From Lepidodermella squamata (lineage: Eukaryota; Gastrotricha), in assembly GCA_047495785.1 (NCBI GenBank), contig JBLDXI010000017.1, forward strand, positions 868,001-932,000: a stretch of 64,000 nt of DNA. Reading direction: 5' to 3'. Both the position numbers and the translations under genes were made by a program. Position 1 is the first letter of the stretch; each line of letters starts with the position of its first letter. A model generated the notes under the pieces. It searched no databases, was not told the origin of the DNA, and was given only the letters and a program-made list of their open reading frames with translations. This document shows, one piece after another, positions 11,704 through 23,080 of the stretch.

Positions 11704-12451
11704 ACCGGTGTTTAATCTTGAAATCAAGATGAAAATTGCGGGAAGCCATTTGACTTGATAATTCCGGTGAAAAAAAACGATTCCAATTTCTCTATTTTTG
11801 ACCTAATTGTATTCCGTGTCCATTTTGACGATAAATTCTATTTTTGCCGCGATCTGCTCACAATTAGGTCTTGAACTTGCGCTTTGAAAATTAGTGCCCT
11901 TCAAGAAATCCGTTCATTTTCTTGCATATTTGTTGTGCTTTGCTTCACGGGCTTAATTGTCCAAGATGAATTTTCAAAATTAATATTTGCTATTTTGAAA
12001 ATGTCAATTTCAAATTGTCCTAACGTAGTTAAAATCTTCATTTATTTCTCTGTTAATTAATGTTTGCAATTGATTTTTAGGTGTTATATTTTATGAAAGT
12101 TATCGATCCTGCTTTTAAATTTTTTGAACTGATCTGGAACGAGAATATTGCGTGGTCTGTTTACATGACGGGTTTTCTAATCAACTTCATTTTCTCTAAC
12201 AATTTATTTAAAATTTTCGTAGTAGTACCTTGAAATGGTTGTCTATTCGTGGAGTAATTAGGATTTAATTCAATTATATCCATTTTGCGAGAGACCCATG
12301 CATGGAGCTTGAAAGGAATCCCAACCATTTTCGGTTGAATTCTATCGCCCGAAAAGCCATTTAATTATTTATATCTGCCTGAACACTGATTTTTTGTCCA
12401 AATTGGCGATTCATGACTGCATTTTTGTATTTCAGATATTTTTATTTATAA
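11704..12451. other. Intergenic between SCCPDH-like copies B and C
   Basis: AT-rich, no supported gene. It ends with TTTTTGTATTTCAG about 10 bp before the copy C ATG, a good acceptor that may serve a 5'-UTR intron or spliced-leader addition. Confidence 0.5.
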
Positions 12452-13705
12452 ATGTCTCGTTTTCACGTTGTCATTTTCGGTGCCAGCGGCTATACCGGTC
12501 AATATGTCGTAGAGCACTTCGCGAAAATCGCCGAAGAGGAAAATATTACCTGGGCTGTGGCTGGTCGCTCCGCTAAGAAATTGGACGATACCCTTAATTA
12601 CATTGGATCTGTAACTGGAAAAGATCTGAGCAAGATCGAAAAAATCATCGCGAATGTGGACGATGACGATAGCTTGAACGCCATGTGCAAACGGGCGAAA
12701 GTTCTCATCAATGTGGTCGGACCCTACCGGCTCTGGGGTGACCAGGTTGTTCGGGCTGCCGTCAACAACAGCTGCCACCATCTGGACATTTCTGGCGAAA
12801 CGATTTTTCTGGAAGGAGCCCACCTTAAATTCAACGAGGATGCGAAGAAAGCGAATGTTTACGTTGTTGGAGCGACTGGCGCCGACTCGATTCCATCTGA
12901 CATGGGCATTGAATTTTTGATGAAGAACGTGAATACCGATATTAACGGAATCCGAAATTATTTGTTCTTCAAAGGCTCGCAGCGGGGTGCGGCAAATTAT
13001 GGCACGTGGCATTCGGCTGTAAATGGATTGGGCGATGCGAAAATGTTGAGCCCGATTCGGCGCCAACTGTACACGAAACCGCTGCCTAAGCCCAAGTACA
13101 AGTTAGCCCGGAAAATTGCGTTTTACAACGATAACATCCACAGTTGGGCATTGACCTTGCCTGCGACTGATCGGGCTATTGCGAAATGGTCGCAATACAA
13201 CCATTTTGTGACTGAAAACAAGCGCCCGATTCAGGTTGAAACTTACCTATGCCCGAAAAGTGTCTTCCAAGTTGCGGGTTTGATCCTTTTCGGCTTTGTT
13301 TTCGTCGTCATGTCTTCGTTCAATTTCGGCAAGAAATTACTCCTGGACTACCCTGAGTTGTTCTCCTTCGGCATGTTTTCGAAGGAAGGTGCTCCGCGTG
13401 ATGTGGTTTTGAAGCGCCGTTATGAGTTGATTGTCGAGGGCGAGGCTCATGTTTCGCGAATTGAAGACCCGAACGCCCAACACGAGGACCCACCGACTCG
13501 CCGCGTTGCTTGCAAGGTCTCAGGGCCTGAATTTGGCTATGTTAACTGCGCGATATGCATCGGGCAATGCGCTATGGTGCTTTTGAAAGAATCTGACAAG
13601 CTGCCACCAGGCGGCGGCGTTTACCCACCTGGTTTCGCTTTTTCGAAGACCAGCCTTATCGAACGCCTGGAGAAGCACGGTGTTCACTTTGAAATGCTTA
13701 CTTAA
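12452..13705 (+). CDS. SCCPDH-like oxidoreductase, copy C
   Basis: Intronless, 417 residues. It begins MSRFHVVIFGASGYTG and keeps the Rossmann loop, HHLDISGE, DSIPSDMG, the hydrophobic segment and the C-terminal region with CAICIGQCAMV, all shared with A and B. It is closest to copy B, and the central tract near 12,600-12,880 is nearly the same DNA. Good acceptor sequence lies immediately upstream. Role is as for the family: a probable NAD(P)-binding, membrane- or lipid-droplet-associated oxidoreductase of unproven substrate. Confidence 0.88.
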   Translation: MSRFHVVIFGASGYTGQYVVEHFAKIAEEENITWAVAGRSAKKLDDTLNYIGSVTGKDLSKIEKIIANVDDDDSLNAMCKRAKVLINVVGPYRLWGDQVVRAAVNNSCHHLDISGETIFLEGAHLKFNEDAKKANVYVVGATGADSIPSDMGIEFLMKNVNTDINGIRNYLFFKGSQRGAANYGTWHSAVNGLGDAKMLSPIRRQLYTKPLPKPKYKLARKIAFYNDNIHSWALTLPATDRAIAKWSQYNHFVTENKRPIQVETYLCPKSVFQVAGLILFGFVFVVMSSFNFGKKLLLDYPELFSFGMFSKEGAPRDVVLKRRYELIVEGEAHVSRIEDPNAQHEDPPTRRVACKVSGPEFGYVNCAICIGQCAMVLLKESDKLPPGGGVYPPGFAFSKTSLIERLEKHGVHFEMLT

Positions 13706-13891
13706 AAAATAAGCGAAATTCAGTTCGAATGAGCTGAGAAACTTGTGCCATTGAAGACTCGGTGATTGCCATTGAAAAATCCACCTTAAAATGCATTCCT
13801 CCTTTATTTTTCTTGTTGATGCCTGCTCACCCTGTATTAACTGCTTATATACAGTAAATTAACCTGTAATATTACTTTTCTAGATTATAGA

Positions 13892-16241
13892 ATGAGTTCA
13901 AAATTTGATATTGTTGTGTTTGGCGCGACTGGTTATGCTGGGAAATACGTTGTCGAGCATCTCGCGAATCCGAAATCTAACATCGAAGGCCTAACATGGG
14001 CTGTTGCTGGGCGAAGTTCGGCGAAATTGGCTGAAATGTTGCAACAAGTTGGTTCTTGGGTCAATAAAGATTTGTCGTCGGTTGAAAAAATCGAAGCTGA
14101 TATATCGAATGAGGCAAGTATCGACGCGATGTGCAGTCGAGCGAGGTGTTTAATCAACTGTGTCGGGCCGTATAATTTATATGCCGAACCAGTAATTCGA
14201 GCGGTGGTTAAGCACAAATGTCACCATTTGGATTTATCTGGTGAAGATTTTTATCTGAAGTCGACTGTGGTCAATTATCATGACAAGGCGAGAGATGCGG
14301 GCGTCTACATTGTTCAAGCCGCTGGCTTTGATTCGGCGATTTGCGATATGGGCATCGAGTATTTGATTCAAAATTGTCCATATTTGTTGAATGGCGTGTC
14401 GACTTATTTAGTCCCTCACATGCCTTCGATTGAACTGAATTTAGGTAAACAATTTCTCATTAATTTTAGTAGCGCTAAATTTGTCCGATTTTTATAATTT
14501 TTTATTTTTAGCTCTTGTTCATACAGGGTTTATGCCCAGAAAATTTGCAGAACTTGAAGTATTTTATTTAGAATTTTTTTAATTTTTGATTACTATTCCT
14601 GTAAACATTGAAAATTGAGTTAACTAATTGGTTCTATGTCAATTGAGCAAACGAAAATTGAGCAACGAAAATAGAGCAAGGGCTTTTGAGCAACGATATT
14701 AGAGCAAACGAAATTAGAGCAAAACGACTTCTGAGCAAACGAAATTAGAGCAAAATGACACGAGAGCAAATTTTATTTAAAATAAACAACAGCTGCAATT
14801 AATTATTAAATTTGCTCTCGTGTCGTTTTGCTCAAAAGTCATTTTGCTCTAATTTCGTTTGCTCAGAAGTCGTTTTGCTCTAATTTCGTTTGCTCTAATA
14901 TCGTTGCTCAAAAGCCCTTGCTCTATTTTCGTTGCTCAATTTTCGTTTGCTCAATTGACATAGAACCAACTAATTTTGTATTCGATGATATCAAAATTTT
15001 AATTATTTTTACTTTTCGAGGCCAAGTTTTTGGGAAAACCTCGTTTTGGATTCTGGAATCTGGAAATGAAAGTTCGAAATTGGGATTTTGATCACATTTT
15101 ATGGGTCCCCCACAGAGCAGCAGGCTTCAAAGCAGGATAAACTCAAAAAGCGGTGCAAACGCCACGCAACAACAAATCGAATTAATTGCGATAAAATTCT
15201 GCGTAATTTTCTGACTATGGGCTCCTCATAACTTTCAGAGCACGGCTTATGAATTTTGGAATATTTTCGAAAAACGACTTTTTCGACAAAATTGAGGTCT
15301 GAGCCACATTACGGAGTTTTCATGACTTATGCTCCTCAATTTTTGGTGTGAAAAGCTAGAATGGCTGACCATCATGTTAGTCCATTGGTTGAAAATCAGA
15401 GGCTAAGCCTGAGCGCCTGCTGGGAGGACTGTTTAGTGCGTTTACCCTGCTTTGAAGCCTGCTGCTCTGTGGGGGACCCCATTTTATTAATATTTTTGTG
15501 GGATTTTATTAAATTTTTTGTTCTATTCTAGGTACGTGGAACTCAGCTGTAAATTCTGTGCAAGATTGGAGTAGAATGGGGCCGTTGAATCGCGCGGTGT
15601 ATGCTAAAGAAATGCCAAAGCCCAAATACAAACTCTCGCCATCAACTGTTTCTTACAAGCGAGGCGATCGATTCAACCGATGGACGCTACATTTTCCGGC
15701 CAGTGATCGCGACATCGCTCGTCGAAGCCAATACTACCGTTTTTCCGAGGAGAATAAGCGGCCAATTCAAATCGAAACTTACCTGTGTGCCGAACGGTTC
15801 ATTCAAGTCATGGGTGCTGGTGCTACTAGTGTCAATTTAGGCATCTGGTCTCTCACGTCTTTCGGCCGAAATATGTTGTCGAAGCACCCGGAATTTTTTT
15901 CTTTCGGCGTTTTCCGCTCAGATGGCCCGAAGCGTGAAAATTTGCTGAACCGATCGTTCGAAATGATAATCGAAGGTCAGGCCTTTGATGCGCCGAGTGA
16001 TTATAGTCTTGATCAAGAACCGCCTGGTCGACCGACGAAACTAGTCAGTTGCCGGGTTGCCGGGCCAGACCCGGGTTACATAACGTGTGCTACTTGTTTA
16101 GTCCAGGCTGCAGTTACGATTTTGAAAGAGACGGATAAATTGCCGAGTACTGGTGGTGTTTTCACCACTGCGTCAGCTCTGGGTAAAACTGGATATATCA
16201 GCCGACTTCAAAAGCACGATATTGTATTTGAAATGCTCTGA
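13892..16241 (+). CDS. SCCPDH-like oxidoreductase, copy D (intron with two MITE-like insertions)
   Basis: Two exons, 13892-14444 and 15532-16241, join in phase to give 420 residues across LNLG/TWNSAV, exactly where copy E reads HNFGTWYS without interruption. Copies D and E form a second subfamily: MSxKFDIVVFGATGYAGKYVVEHLANPKS, CINCVGPYNL, and a C-terminus with CRVAGPDPGYITCATCLVQAAV. The intron is 1,087 bp, far longer than neighbouring introns, and is mostly two inverted-repeat elements. None of the other four paralogues has an intron here, so it was either gained in D or lost elsewhere. The reading frame is intact, so D is probably still functional if the intron is spliced. Confidence 0.82.
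14628..14969. mobile_element. MITE-like foldback element, 342 bp, in the copy D intron
   Basis: Long inverted repeat. The left arm starts TTGGTTCTATGTCAATTGAG and the right arm is its reverse complement ending at 14,969. Each arm is about 150 bp and is itself made of GAGCAA-containing short repeats of about 15 bp (GAGCAAACGAAATTA alternating with GAGCAAAACGAC). A 4-bp direct repeat CTAA flanks the element on both sides. No coding capacity. The family is unassigned. Confidence 0.75.
15103..15479. mobile_element. MITE-like element, 377 bp, with 8-bp target-site duplication
   Basis: Terminal inverted repeats of about 40 bp start GGGTCCCCCACAGAGCAGCA and are nearly identical at the two ends. CATTTTAT occurs directly on both sides (15095-15102 and 15480-15487), an exact 8-bp duplication. 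An 8-bp duplication is typical of hAT-type elements. The terminal sequence is not a textbook hAT end, so the superfamily is inferred only. Non-coding. Confidence 0.78.
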
Positions 16242-16978
16242 AATATTTTTTCGCTTCCAACGCAATTAATCATAAATTTGAGAATGTTTGTTGATTATTT
16301 TATTTAAAGCAGAATTTTGTGGAGCTTTGTTATGATTCGTATGTCTTAATGGCTTGCGTGGGCAATAAATTTTATTTGACCGTTAACAAGTGAAAAGTGG
16401 GGTTTGGTGCATCGATGCCGGTTTCAATGTAATTGAAAGAGAGGTCAAACGATATCACAACGGGATTAATGAACATCAGGGTTGCTGAGAATTCAATCTT
16501 TACCAATGAAAAATGCTCGTTTAAAAAAGGAATAATCCGTTTAAATTTTGCTATCAAGTATTTTCCCAATCTCATCCGATTTTTATTCGAGTTATTATGA
16601 GGCGAGAAATCTTGCTTACTGTTCAAATATGCTAATGTTTCCACTTTCACTTAAAGAGAACATAATTGTATCGACACTGTCGGGTTTTTGAGGTTTAAGA
16701 GATCAAAACATTGAAAATATCGTATTAAAACAAAAATTAGATGACTTCTCAAGATTTGCAGAAAATTCTGGAAATTAGCCAAATCCTACTTTGCACTTGT
16801 TAATAGTCATTTTATTGTCAAAATCTGATCTCATTAAACTTTTTGTAACGCCAAATTGATGACCTAACGCCGAGTTATTTTTCGTTTTTCAAAATCGGCG
16901 AAAATAAGAATAAAAGGGTCGAAATTCTAGTCATTGATTTATTTTCTTGTAATTTTTTAGATACATTTTGCGATATTA
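16242..16978. other. Intergenic between SCCPDH-like copies D and E
   Basis: AT-rich, with no supported gene. A 92-residue minus-strand open frame near 16,372-16,650 has no recognisable domain. An AATAAA lies about 120 bp after the copy D stop. Confidence 0.45.
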
Positions 16979-18244
16979 ATGTCAGAGAAATTTGATATTG
17001 TTGTGTTTGGCGCCACCGGCTATGCTGGGAAATACGTAGTCGAGCATTTGGCCAACCCTAAATCTCACATCGAAGGCCTGTCATGGGCCGTTGCGGGTCG
17101 AAGTGCCGGTAAACTCGCCGAAATGCTTCAAACCGTCGGCAAATGGGTCAACCGTGATCTCTCAAAAGTCGAACGAATCATCGCCGATGTCGACAATCAA
17201 GACAGCCTGAATGCGATGTGCAAACGCGCGCGATGTCTCATCAACTGCGTCGGCCCGTACAATCTCTGGGGCGAACAGGTCGTTCGAGCCGCTGTTGAAA
17301 ACAACTGCCACCACATCGATTTATCCGGCGAAGATTTATTCCTGAAAAGCGTGGCGTTGAATTACGACGAAAAAGCGAAGAAAAACGGGGTTTATGTTGT
17401 TGGAGCTTGCGGTTACGACTCGGCAATTTGTGATATGGGGGTTGAATTTTTGACCAAGAACTGCCCGTTCCTCCTCAACAGTGTTTCAAGCTATATGGTG
17501 CCCCATATGCCGTCGATTGAACACAATTTCGGCACGTGGTACTCGATAGTCACCGGCATTCACGACTGGCGTAAAGTTGGCCCGGTTAACAAGGCGCTGT
17601 TCACGAAGGAAATGCCGGCTAAGCAGCATAAAATAACCCCATGGCCGGTTAAATATAAAACCGGTAATTTTTTCAACCGCTGGACGCTGTATTTCCCGGC
17701 CGGTGATCGAGATGTCGCCCATCGCTCGCAATACTACCGATATTCGGTTGAAAATAAGCGACCGATCCAAGTTGAAACGTACATGTGCGTCGAGAGATTC
17801 AATCAAATCATCGGAGCTGCATTGACAATGATGATGGTTGCGATTTTAGCCCTGTTTTCATTCGGCCGCGATTTGCTGGTTAAATACCCGGAATTTTTCT
17901 CATTCGGCGCGTTCCGATCTGATGGACCGAAGCGGGAGGCGTTACTGAATCGTTCGTTTGAAATGTACTTCGAGGGTGATGCATTTGAAAACTGCCCGGC
18001 TAACTACGAGTTGAAGGTCGAGCCTAACCAGGCGCCTAATAGGAAAGTCATGTGCCGCGTGGCTGGGCCGGATCCTGGTTACATAACGTGTGCTTCTTGC
18101 CTGGTTCAAGCTGCGGTTGTGTTGTTGAAGGAGAAGGAGAAGCTGCCGAGTTCGGGCGGTGTTTTCACCCCGGCTGCGGCGTTTAGCAATACTGGATACA
18201 TCGACAGGCTGAGACATCATGACATCAGCTTCGAAATGTTGTGA
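16979..18244 (+). CDS. SCCPDH-like oxidoreductase, copy E
   Basis: Intronless, 421 residues, second subfamily with copy D. GATGYAG Rossmann loop at residues 11-17, HHIDLSGEDLFL near 118, and an extra glycine/proline-rich insertion near the C-terminus (AFENCPANYELKVEP) relative to A-C. The hydrophobic stretch IGAALTMMMVAILALFSFG (about 280-298) fits membrane association. The start follows an AT-rich leader and is conserved with copy D. Codon third positions are GC-rich relative to the surrounding intergenic DNA. Confidence 0.87.
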   Translation: MSEKFDIVVFGATGYAGKYVVEHLANPKSHIEGLSWAVAGRSAGKLAEMLQTVGKWVNRDLSKVERIIADVDNQDSLNAMCKRARCLINCVGPYNLWGEQVVRAAVENNCHHIDLSGEDLFLKSVALNYDEKAKKNGVYVVGACGYDSAICDMGVEFLTKNCPFLLNSVSSYMVPHMPSIEHNFGTWYSIVTGIHDWRKVGPVNKALFTKEMPAKQHKITPWPVKYKTGNFFNRWTLYFPAGDRDVAHRSQYYRYSVENKRPIQVETYMCVERFNQIIGAALTMMMVAILALFSFGRDLLVKYPEFFSFGAFRSDGPKREALLNRSFEMYFEGDAFENCPANYELKVEPNQAPNRKVMCRVAGPDPGYITCASCLVQAAVVLLKEKEKLPSSGGVFTPAAAFSNTGYIDRLRHHDISFEML

Positions 18245-19281
18245 AATCGCTATAGAATTCTCAATTGAGCATTAAAAATGCATATAGGTATTCCAACGAA
18301 TTTATGATCAAGAAAATGTGCTCTCTTCTAAATTGTCAAAATCTGCCGCAAAAATTTAGAAAATTACGTTTTGTGAAATATTCTCCATTATTATTCCAGT
18401 AATATTCCAGTAAAACTATTCTGGTGGCGGTTCCTCTTCGACTGTTATAGCGTAGTTCAAATTGACCATTAAAAATATTTCTCCTTATCTTAAAATCAAT
18501 TTATTTCTCTACCTGGATTGCATCTTCAAGAACTAATAATCAATGAAATCGATGTCATGTGTGTAACATGCGAGATCCTTAATTTTAAAATCTGAAGCTA
18601 TTTCGAGCAGGATGTCATCCAGCATAGATGAATAAATAAGAGCTCTGGCACTGTAGTACTTTTATGTGTGCCCATCTAATCCAAATTTCCGGCCGGCTTC
18701 GAGTTATTTTTCTGGAATTTTTCAAAATCCTCTAAAGTTGAGCCAAGGATTTAACGGCGCGGGCCTGATTCGCTAGTTTTTTGTGGTAGTATGAATCATA
18801 GTCTTTGCACTCGGCGCCATGATTCATCTGGTAATTTTTTGCAAAATAATCACTGTACGGAAACGCGAGAAGCCAGCCTTCAAATAGCCTCAAAAACTAG
18901 TTTTTCATAAGTTTAAACCAGTTGGATTGAGAGAAATAACTTGCTTATCACCGGCTAAATTTGTTAATTCCACGGTTAATTTAATTAACTTAATTTCTGT
19001 CTGTGCTAAAGCTATGCGTGAATATCCGAACTACATCGATGATGTTTCAATCTTATAAACTGTGCAATATTTTCGAAATCTTTCAAATCTTGGCGCACTT
19101 TTCTGGATAAAATTGTCTGGATATTTGCACAATCTTTGCCTATCATTTATTGTGATATTTTCTAAATGAAATATTTTAAGGTGGAGGATTTAAAATGATG
19201 CGTTTTTTTATTTCAATTTTAGAGTTTGTTGAGTTTTTCGTTTGAACTGTGACGTGACTGACTGATTTGGAAAAGAAAAAA
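18245..19281. other. Intergenic, no supported gene
   Basis: About 1 kb of AT-rich DNA between the SCCPDH array and the C7orf25-like gene. No open frame with domain content, no strong inverted repeat and no RNA gene recognised. Confidence 0.45.
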
Positions 19282-22200
19282 ATGCCGTCGTCTGGAAATT
19301 CATCTCCACCTACCAAAGACCTGACCAGTATCCTCAACTCAAATATTAGCATGCTCAACAAATTGCTGACTTTCGTCGATGAAATGCTGGCGAATAGCAG
19401 CGGCGAGGAAGATACCGTCGCCTTACTCAGCCTGCGCCAACACGAGCAATTCCCGGCGCTGTCCGGGCTGAAACGCCTGCGCTCGCAGTGCACGGCCGAA
19501 ATTGCGTACCATGACAAATTGAGCTCGGGCGAGGTTCCGCTCGATCCGTTTGTCAAGAGCACAAATGCGGCTCATCTAGCCGCGCTGTTCCGATTCTTAC
19601 GACTTTGCAAGCCAGACCACGTTTCGGCGAATTACGACGAAACGCGAACACTGGCCGGTGTCCTCCAGGCGATTCATTTCAAGCAGTCGGCTGAAAATCC
19701 AGTTCAAATGAAGCCGAGCTGGTCGGGCAATGACGATGATTTTACGGCGGCTAACAAGGGCGATGAGACGGATGGTGATGACGAGTGCGCCTATGCGAGT
19801 GATGGCGATGATGATTCATTCGGGGAGTTGAACACCTTTGGAACGGGCGAAGGGTTGTTGGACAACGAACCAGAAGGCGAACGGCCGCCTCTTGTCGTCG
19901 ATATTCAAGCCTTTTCAGGCGAGTTTTTAATTTTCAATCCTATTTACAAATATTTGATGTTTATTCTTGTACATTTTTAATGTAAACAAGAGTGCATACA
20001 ATTGTCGTCCGTTTTTCTTTATTATCGTAGTTTACGGCATTTCGACTTCATCTGACGCTATCTTCAGACAAAAACTATAAGAAAACAAGATCTTCTATTT
20101 ACAAAAACCGCCATTTTCGGTCATTCGTATCTATTTTGGCTCTTTATATTGGAGCTTGAAGTAAATTCTTACAAAATTCCTGCGAGCCGGGGATCTTTGA
20201 TCATGTAACTGCCAGGGATGGGAAAATAGGCCGAGCAAATTTTACCGTTTAGGCTATCAGGAGTTTGAGGTTCAAGATTTTAAACCGAAAACTACGATTT
20301 TTGTCGTGGATTTTTTCACCATCACTCTTCCGATTTTCAAGTCAGAAAGTCAAGATAGACTAATAGAGACGGGTATATGAGCCGTTGCGAAAAAGGATGA
20401 CCCAGGAATTCTAAATCAACCGAATTTATTAATTAAAAATGGGCTGGCTGTAATAATACTGGAATGATATCATGTTAGACAATATTTGTTAACGAATAAT
20501 GAAACATTAACGGCTGGAAGAAAATAAATTAAAAGACCTCGCTATAAACAATATTTTTGTTGAAGTGAAGATTTTTTCATTGGAGAACCCAATATAACAA
20601 TATAAATTTCTAGGGTCAGTTACACGGGATTGAGCTACATAAAGTTGACCATGTGAGAAAGCTTCGCACTGCCTTAATGAGAGACATGTTAATAGAACAG
20701 CTAAAAGCTGAAGGGATAGGAAATTGATGACGACGGATAACTACAGGAAGACCGTCCTGATCGCAAAGAATAGAAGAACAGGGAATTCGAGGAATTTGTA
20801 CAACAGAATTTGCGTAGCTGCCAGTCATCACTTTTGCCTCAATGACATTTTGCCGAAGCCGCTGTATCACTAAGCGGGTACCATTTCAAAGTCCAGAAGC
20901 AGGGTCGAGATTGCGTAGCAGAATAACGGGGGCTCCAACTTTCAACACTAATCGATGAGGTGGTAGATTCAGTGTTCCAACTAAGGTTCAAATAGAACCT
21001 TTGCTATACGATAAAAAGTATATTCTGTAATTTTCGGTGGGATAAATGAGACTGAACCTTAAAGGGAACACTGATAGCATAATAATTGCCGGTGATATAA
21101 TGCGCTTCTCGTCTTTAGAAACTCTCGAGCCCAAATTCTTCAAAGTTAGAAAGGCGACCGTGAAGTTCGAGAAAAGCAGCAAAATGCTTCGTCTGATGAA
21201 AAGCAAGTGCCAGGTAACGCTGCCCTGGAACACTGATTTCGCTTAAAAAGGGGCTGGAATTTGCTTTAAAAGGTGCGAATTTTTAAGCAAATCATGGATT
21301 GCTACCTTCGAAAAGTGAAAGCCCCGCACCAAAACTGGATAGATTAGATGAAAACTTGCCGTCGCCGAAAATTCGAAGACAATGTAAAAGCTATCCTTGA
21401 GCAACTGTTCCTAGCACCGCCCCGGCTCTTGCACCGGTCACACTTAAGCACGCTTTTAAAATCGGCCTTTTCGGTGGTAATTCGATCGCCCTTTTACATG
21501 TCGCGAATTCGGTGAAATCATTCCGGTTGACAATGCGTCTCAGTAGCCTTCCCTTCGATGCCACATTAGATTCGAAAAACTTTGTGTCCGTGATAGTTTC
21601 AAAAATGCGAAGGATATCGACCACTGCCTGCCACGGTAACTTGTATTTCATGAAAACGGTAACTACCATCATCAAGATAGCGAGACAAGTTACACGCGAC
21701 GATTTCACGAATGGCTGTAATAAAACAGACCAATCGAAAGAACTGTTAGCATCGCGAGAAGGGTCACCCAACGTTAGTTAGTGGCAGTGAAACAGTTGAA
21801 CTCTTTGAGATTATGGTCTTAATTTGTAAAATTAGCATTGAACATCAGAAAAAAATATAATTTATTTGATGGTTTTATTTTTAGGGCATGTTTGGTTGAA
21901 AGCAATCGCTCGAAATCCCCGCTCGCTACTCCGCGCAGCTCGTGGCGAGTGTGAATTCGGCGAAAAGTCGATCCTCACCTACGCAAATGACTACATCGAA
22001 GCGTCTCAGCTGCGCCCTATCCACCACCGCAACCCATTTCTCATCTTCTTCTTCGAATTCGGCCTTCACACTTCGCAGCCTCACGACTCATCATCATCCC
22101 CCGATAAGTCAAATCGCGAATATCCAATCGTTGCTGAGCAGCTACTCAGCGCCGGGGTGTTGCCCGCAGTTTCAACCGACAAATGCAGCCCGGACTGCAT

Positions 22201-23080
22201 GGCTAGTCTGCCTGTTCTCAGAGAAGCGGCGCGCCGCGTCAATATTTGCTCGTTCTGCCGGCTAACCCTCGACGACGTGTTCGAAAAGCTACTCCATCAA
22301 GCCGGCGCCGTGCCCCTCCTACCCGCAGAAGCGCTCGGCCAAGACATAGACACCACAACTGAGTGGCTGAGGTCGCGTTTCTGCGAGGCCCTCGTCGCCC
22401 CGCCATCAATCGGCCCGTATCTCGACCCGCTTCAGTCCGTTGACATTAAAAACGGCGTCAATCTCGACGTATCCACCCTACTCGTCCTAGTTTCAAATTT
22501 GACAAATGGCAGATGTGACGATATTCTTTTCGCCTCAAATCGCCATCGAGCCCTGCGAGAACAGGCCGCTAATGAGCGGAAACGGCCTGTCCTACGCGAA
22601 CAGCTCGGCCCATTCTTCGCGAAACGGCCAAATATTGTGCTGTATTGCTGCGAAACCGCCTTAAAATCGTTCGATGACATTGTTCGAATCCTCTCAGGCC
22701 CATCGGAAAAGGCGAGGGCTGAAGCGCTGAGGGAGAGACTGGTCGTCCTGCCTGATATAGCGAGTGCTAGGGTCCACGCCCTGCCGGAGTCTGTCAACGT
22801 AAAAGCGAGGGCTAAGGTGATTTTCGGGTTCGGCGATGCGTATCGACTAGTGACTATGACAGCGAATGCCGCGTTCATTCGAGCGGCTCTGTACCATGCC
22901 GGGGGTGTATTGGGCCACCAGCTTGCCGTCTACCTTCACCCGTCGCGAGCGTTGTCCGAACAAAAGGAGGAAGTTGCGAGTCCGGAGCCCGGCGCGGAGC
23001 CGCCGCGCAACGGCACGCCGACGAGTTCTCAGAAATGGATCGCCCAGCTGCTCGGCGGAGGGATTGGCGAGAAAATTTGA
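19282..23080 (+). CDS. C7orf25/UPF0415 (DUF1308) homologue
   Basis: Two exons, 19282-19918 and 21885-23080, give 610 residues. The first exon contains helical LTSILNSNISMLNKLLTFVDEM and LPALxGLKRLRxQ-like sequence. The second has the conserved core: HVWLKAIARNP, FGEKSILTYANDYIEAS, then VNLDVSTLLVLVSNLTNG and a C-terminal IFGFGDAYRLVTMTANAAFIRAA. This matches the order of the human C7orf25 protein. Function is not established; DUF1308 resembles nuclease/PIN-like folds in some annotations. An acidic linker (DDDFTAANKGDETDGDDE) precedes the intron. The intron donor is GC rather than GT (TTTTCAG then GCGAG), and the codon phase agrees only with this junction. The 1,966-bp intron contains a dead Helitron helicase piece. 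Confidence 0.85.
20520..20975 (-). pseudogene. Decayed Helitron Pif1-like helicase C-terminal fragment
   Basis: On the minus strand, translated pieces read LPPHRLVLKVGAPVILLRNLDP, then NGTRLVIQRLRQNVIEAKVMTG, then VQIPRI and HQFPIPSAFSCSINMS, then SHGQLYVAQSRVTDP. These match, in order, the conserved C-terminal block of Helitron/Pif1 helicases (L.VGAP.MLLRN, NGTRL, IPRI, FP...AFA.TINKSQGQ, SHGQLYVALSRV). The reading frame carries an in-frame stop where the family has a Cys (GL-stop-NGTR) and at least one frameshift before SHGQ, and the Walker-type INKSQGQ motif is eroded. It is a fossil in the intron of the C7orf25 homologue. Neither Helitron end was recognised. Confidence 0.8.

Noticed and set aside
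21391-21771. 126-residue minus-strand frame in the C7orf25 intron
   Set aside because: Some likeness to transposon-borne regions (KYKLPWQAVVDILRIFE), but no motif good enough to name. Left unassigned.
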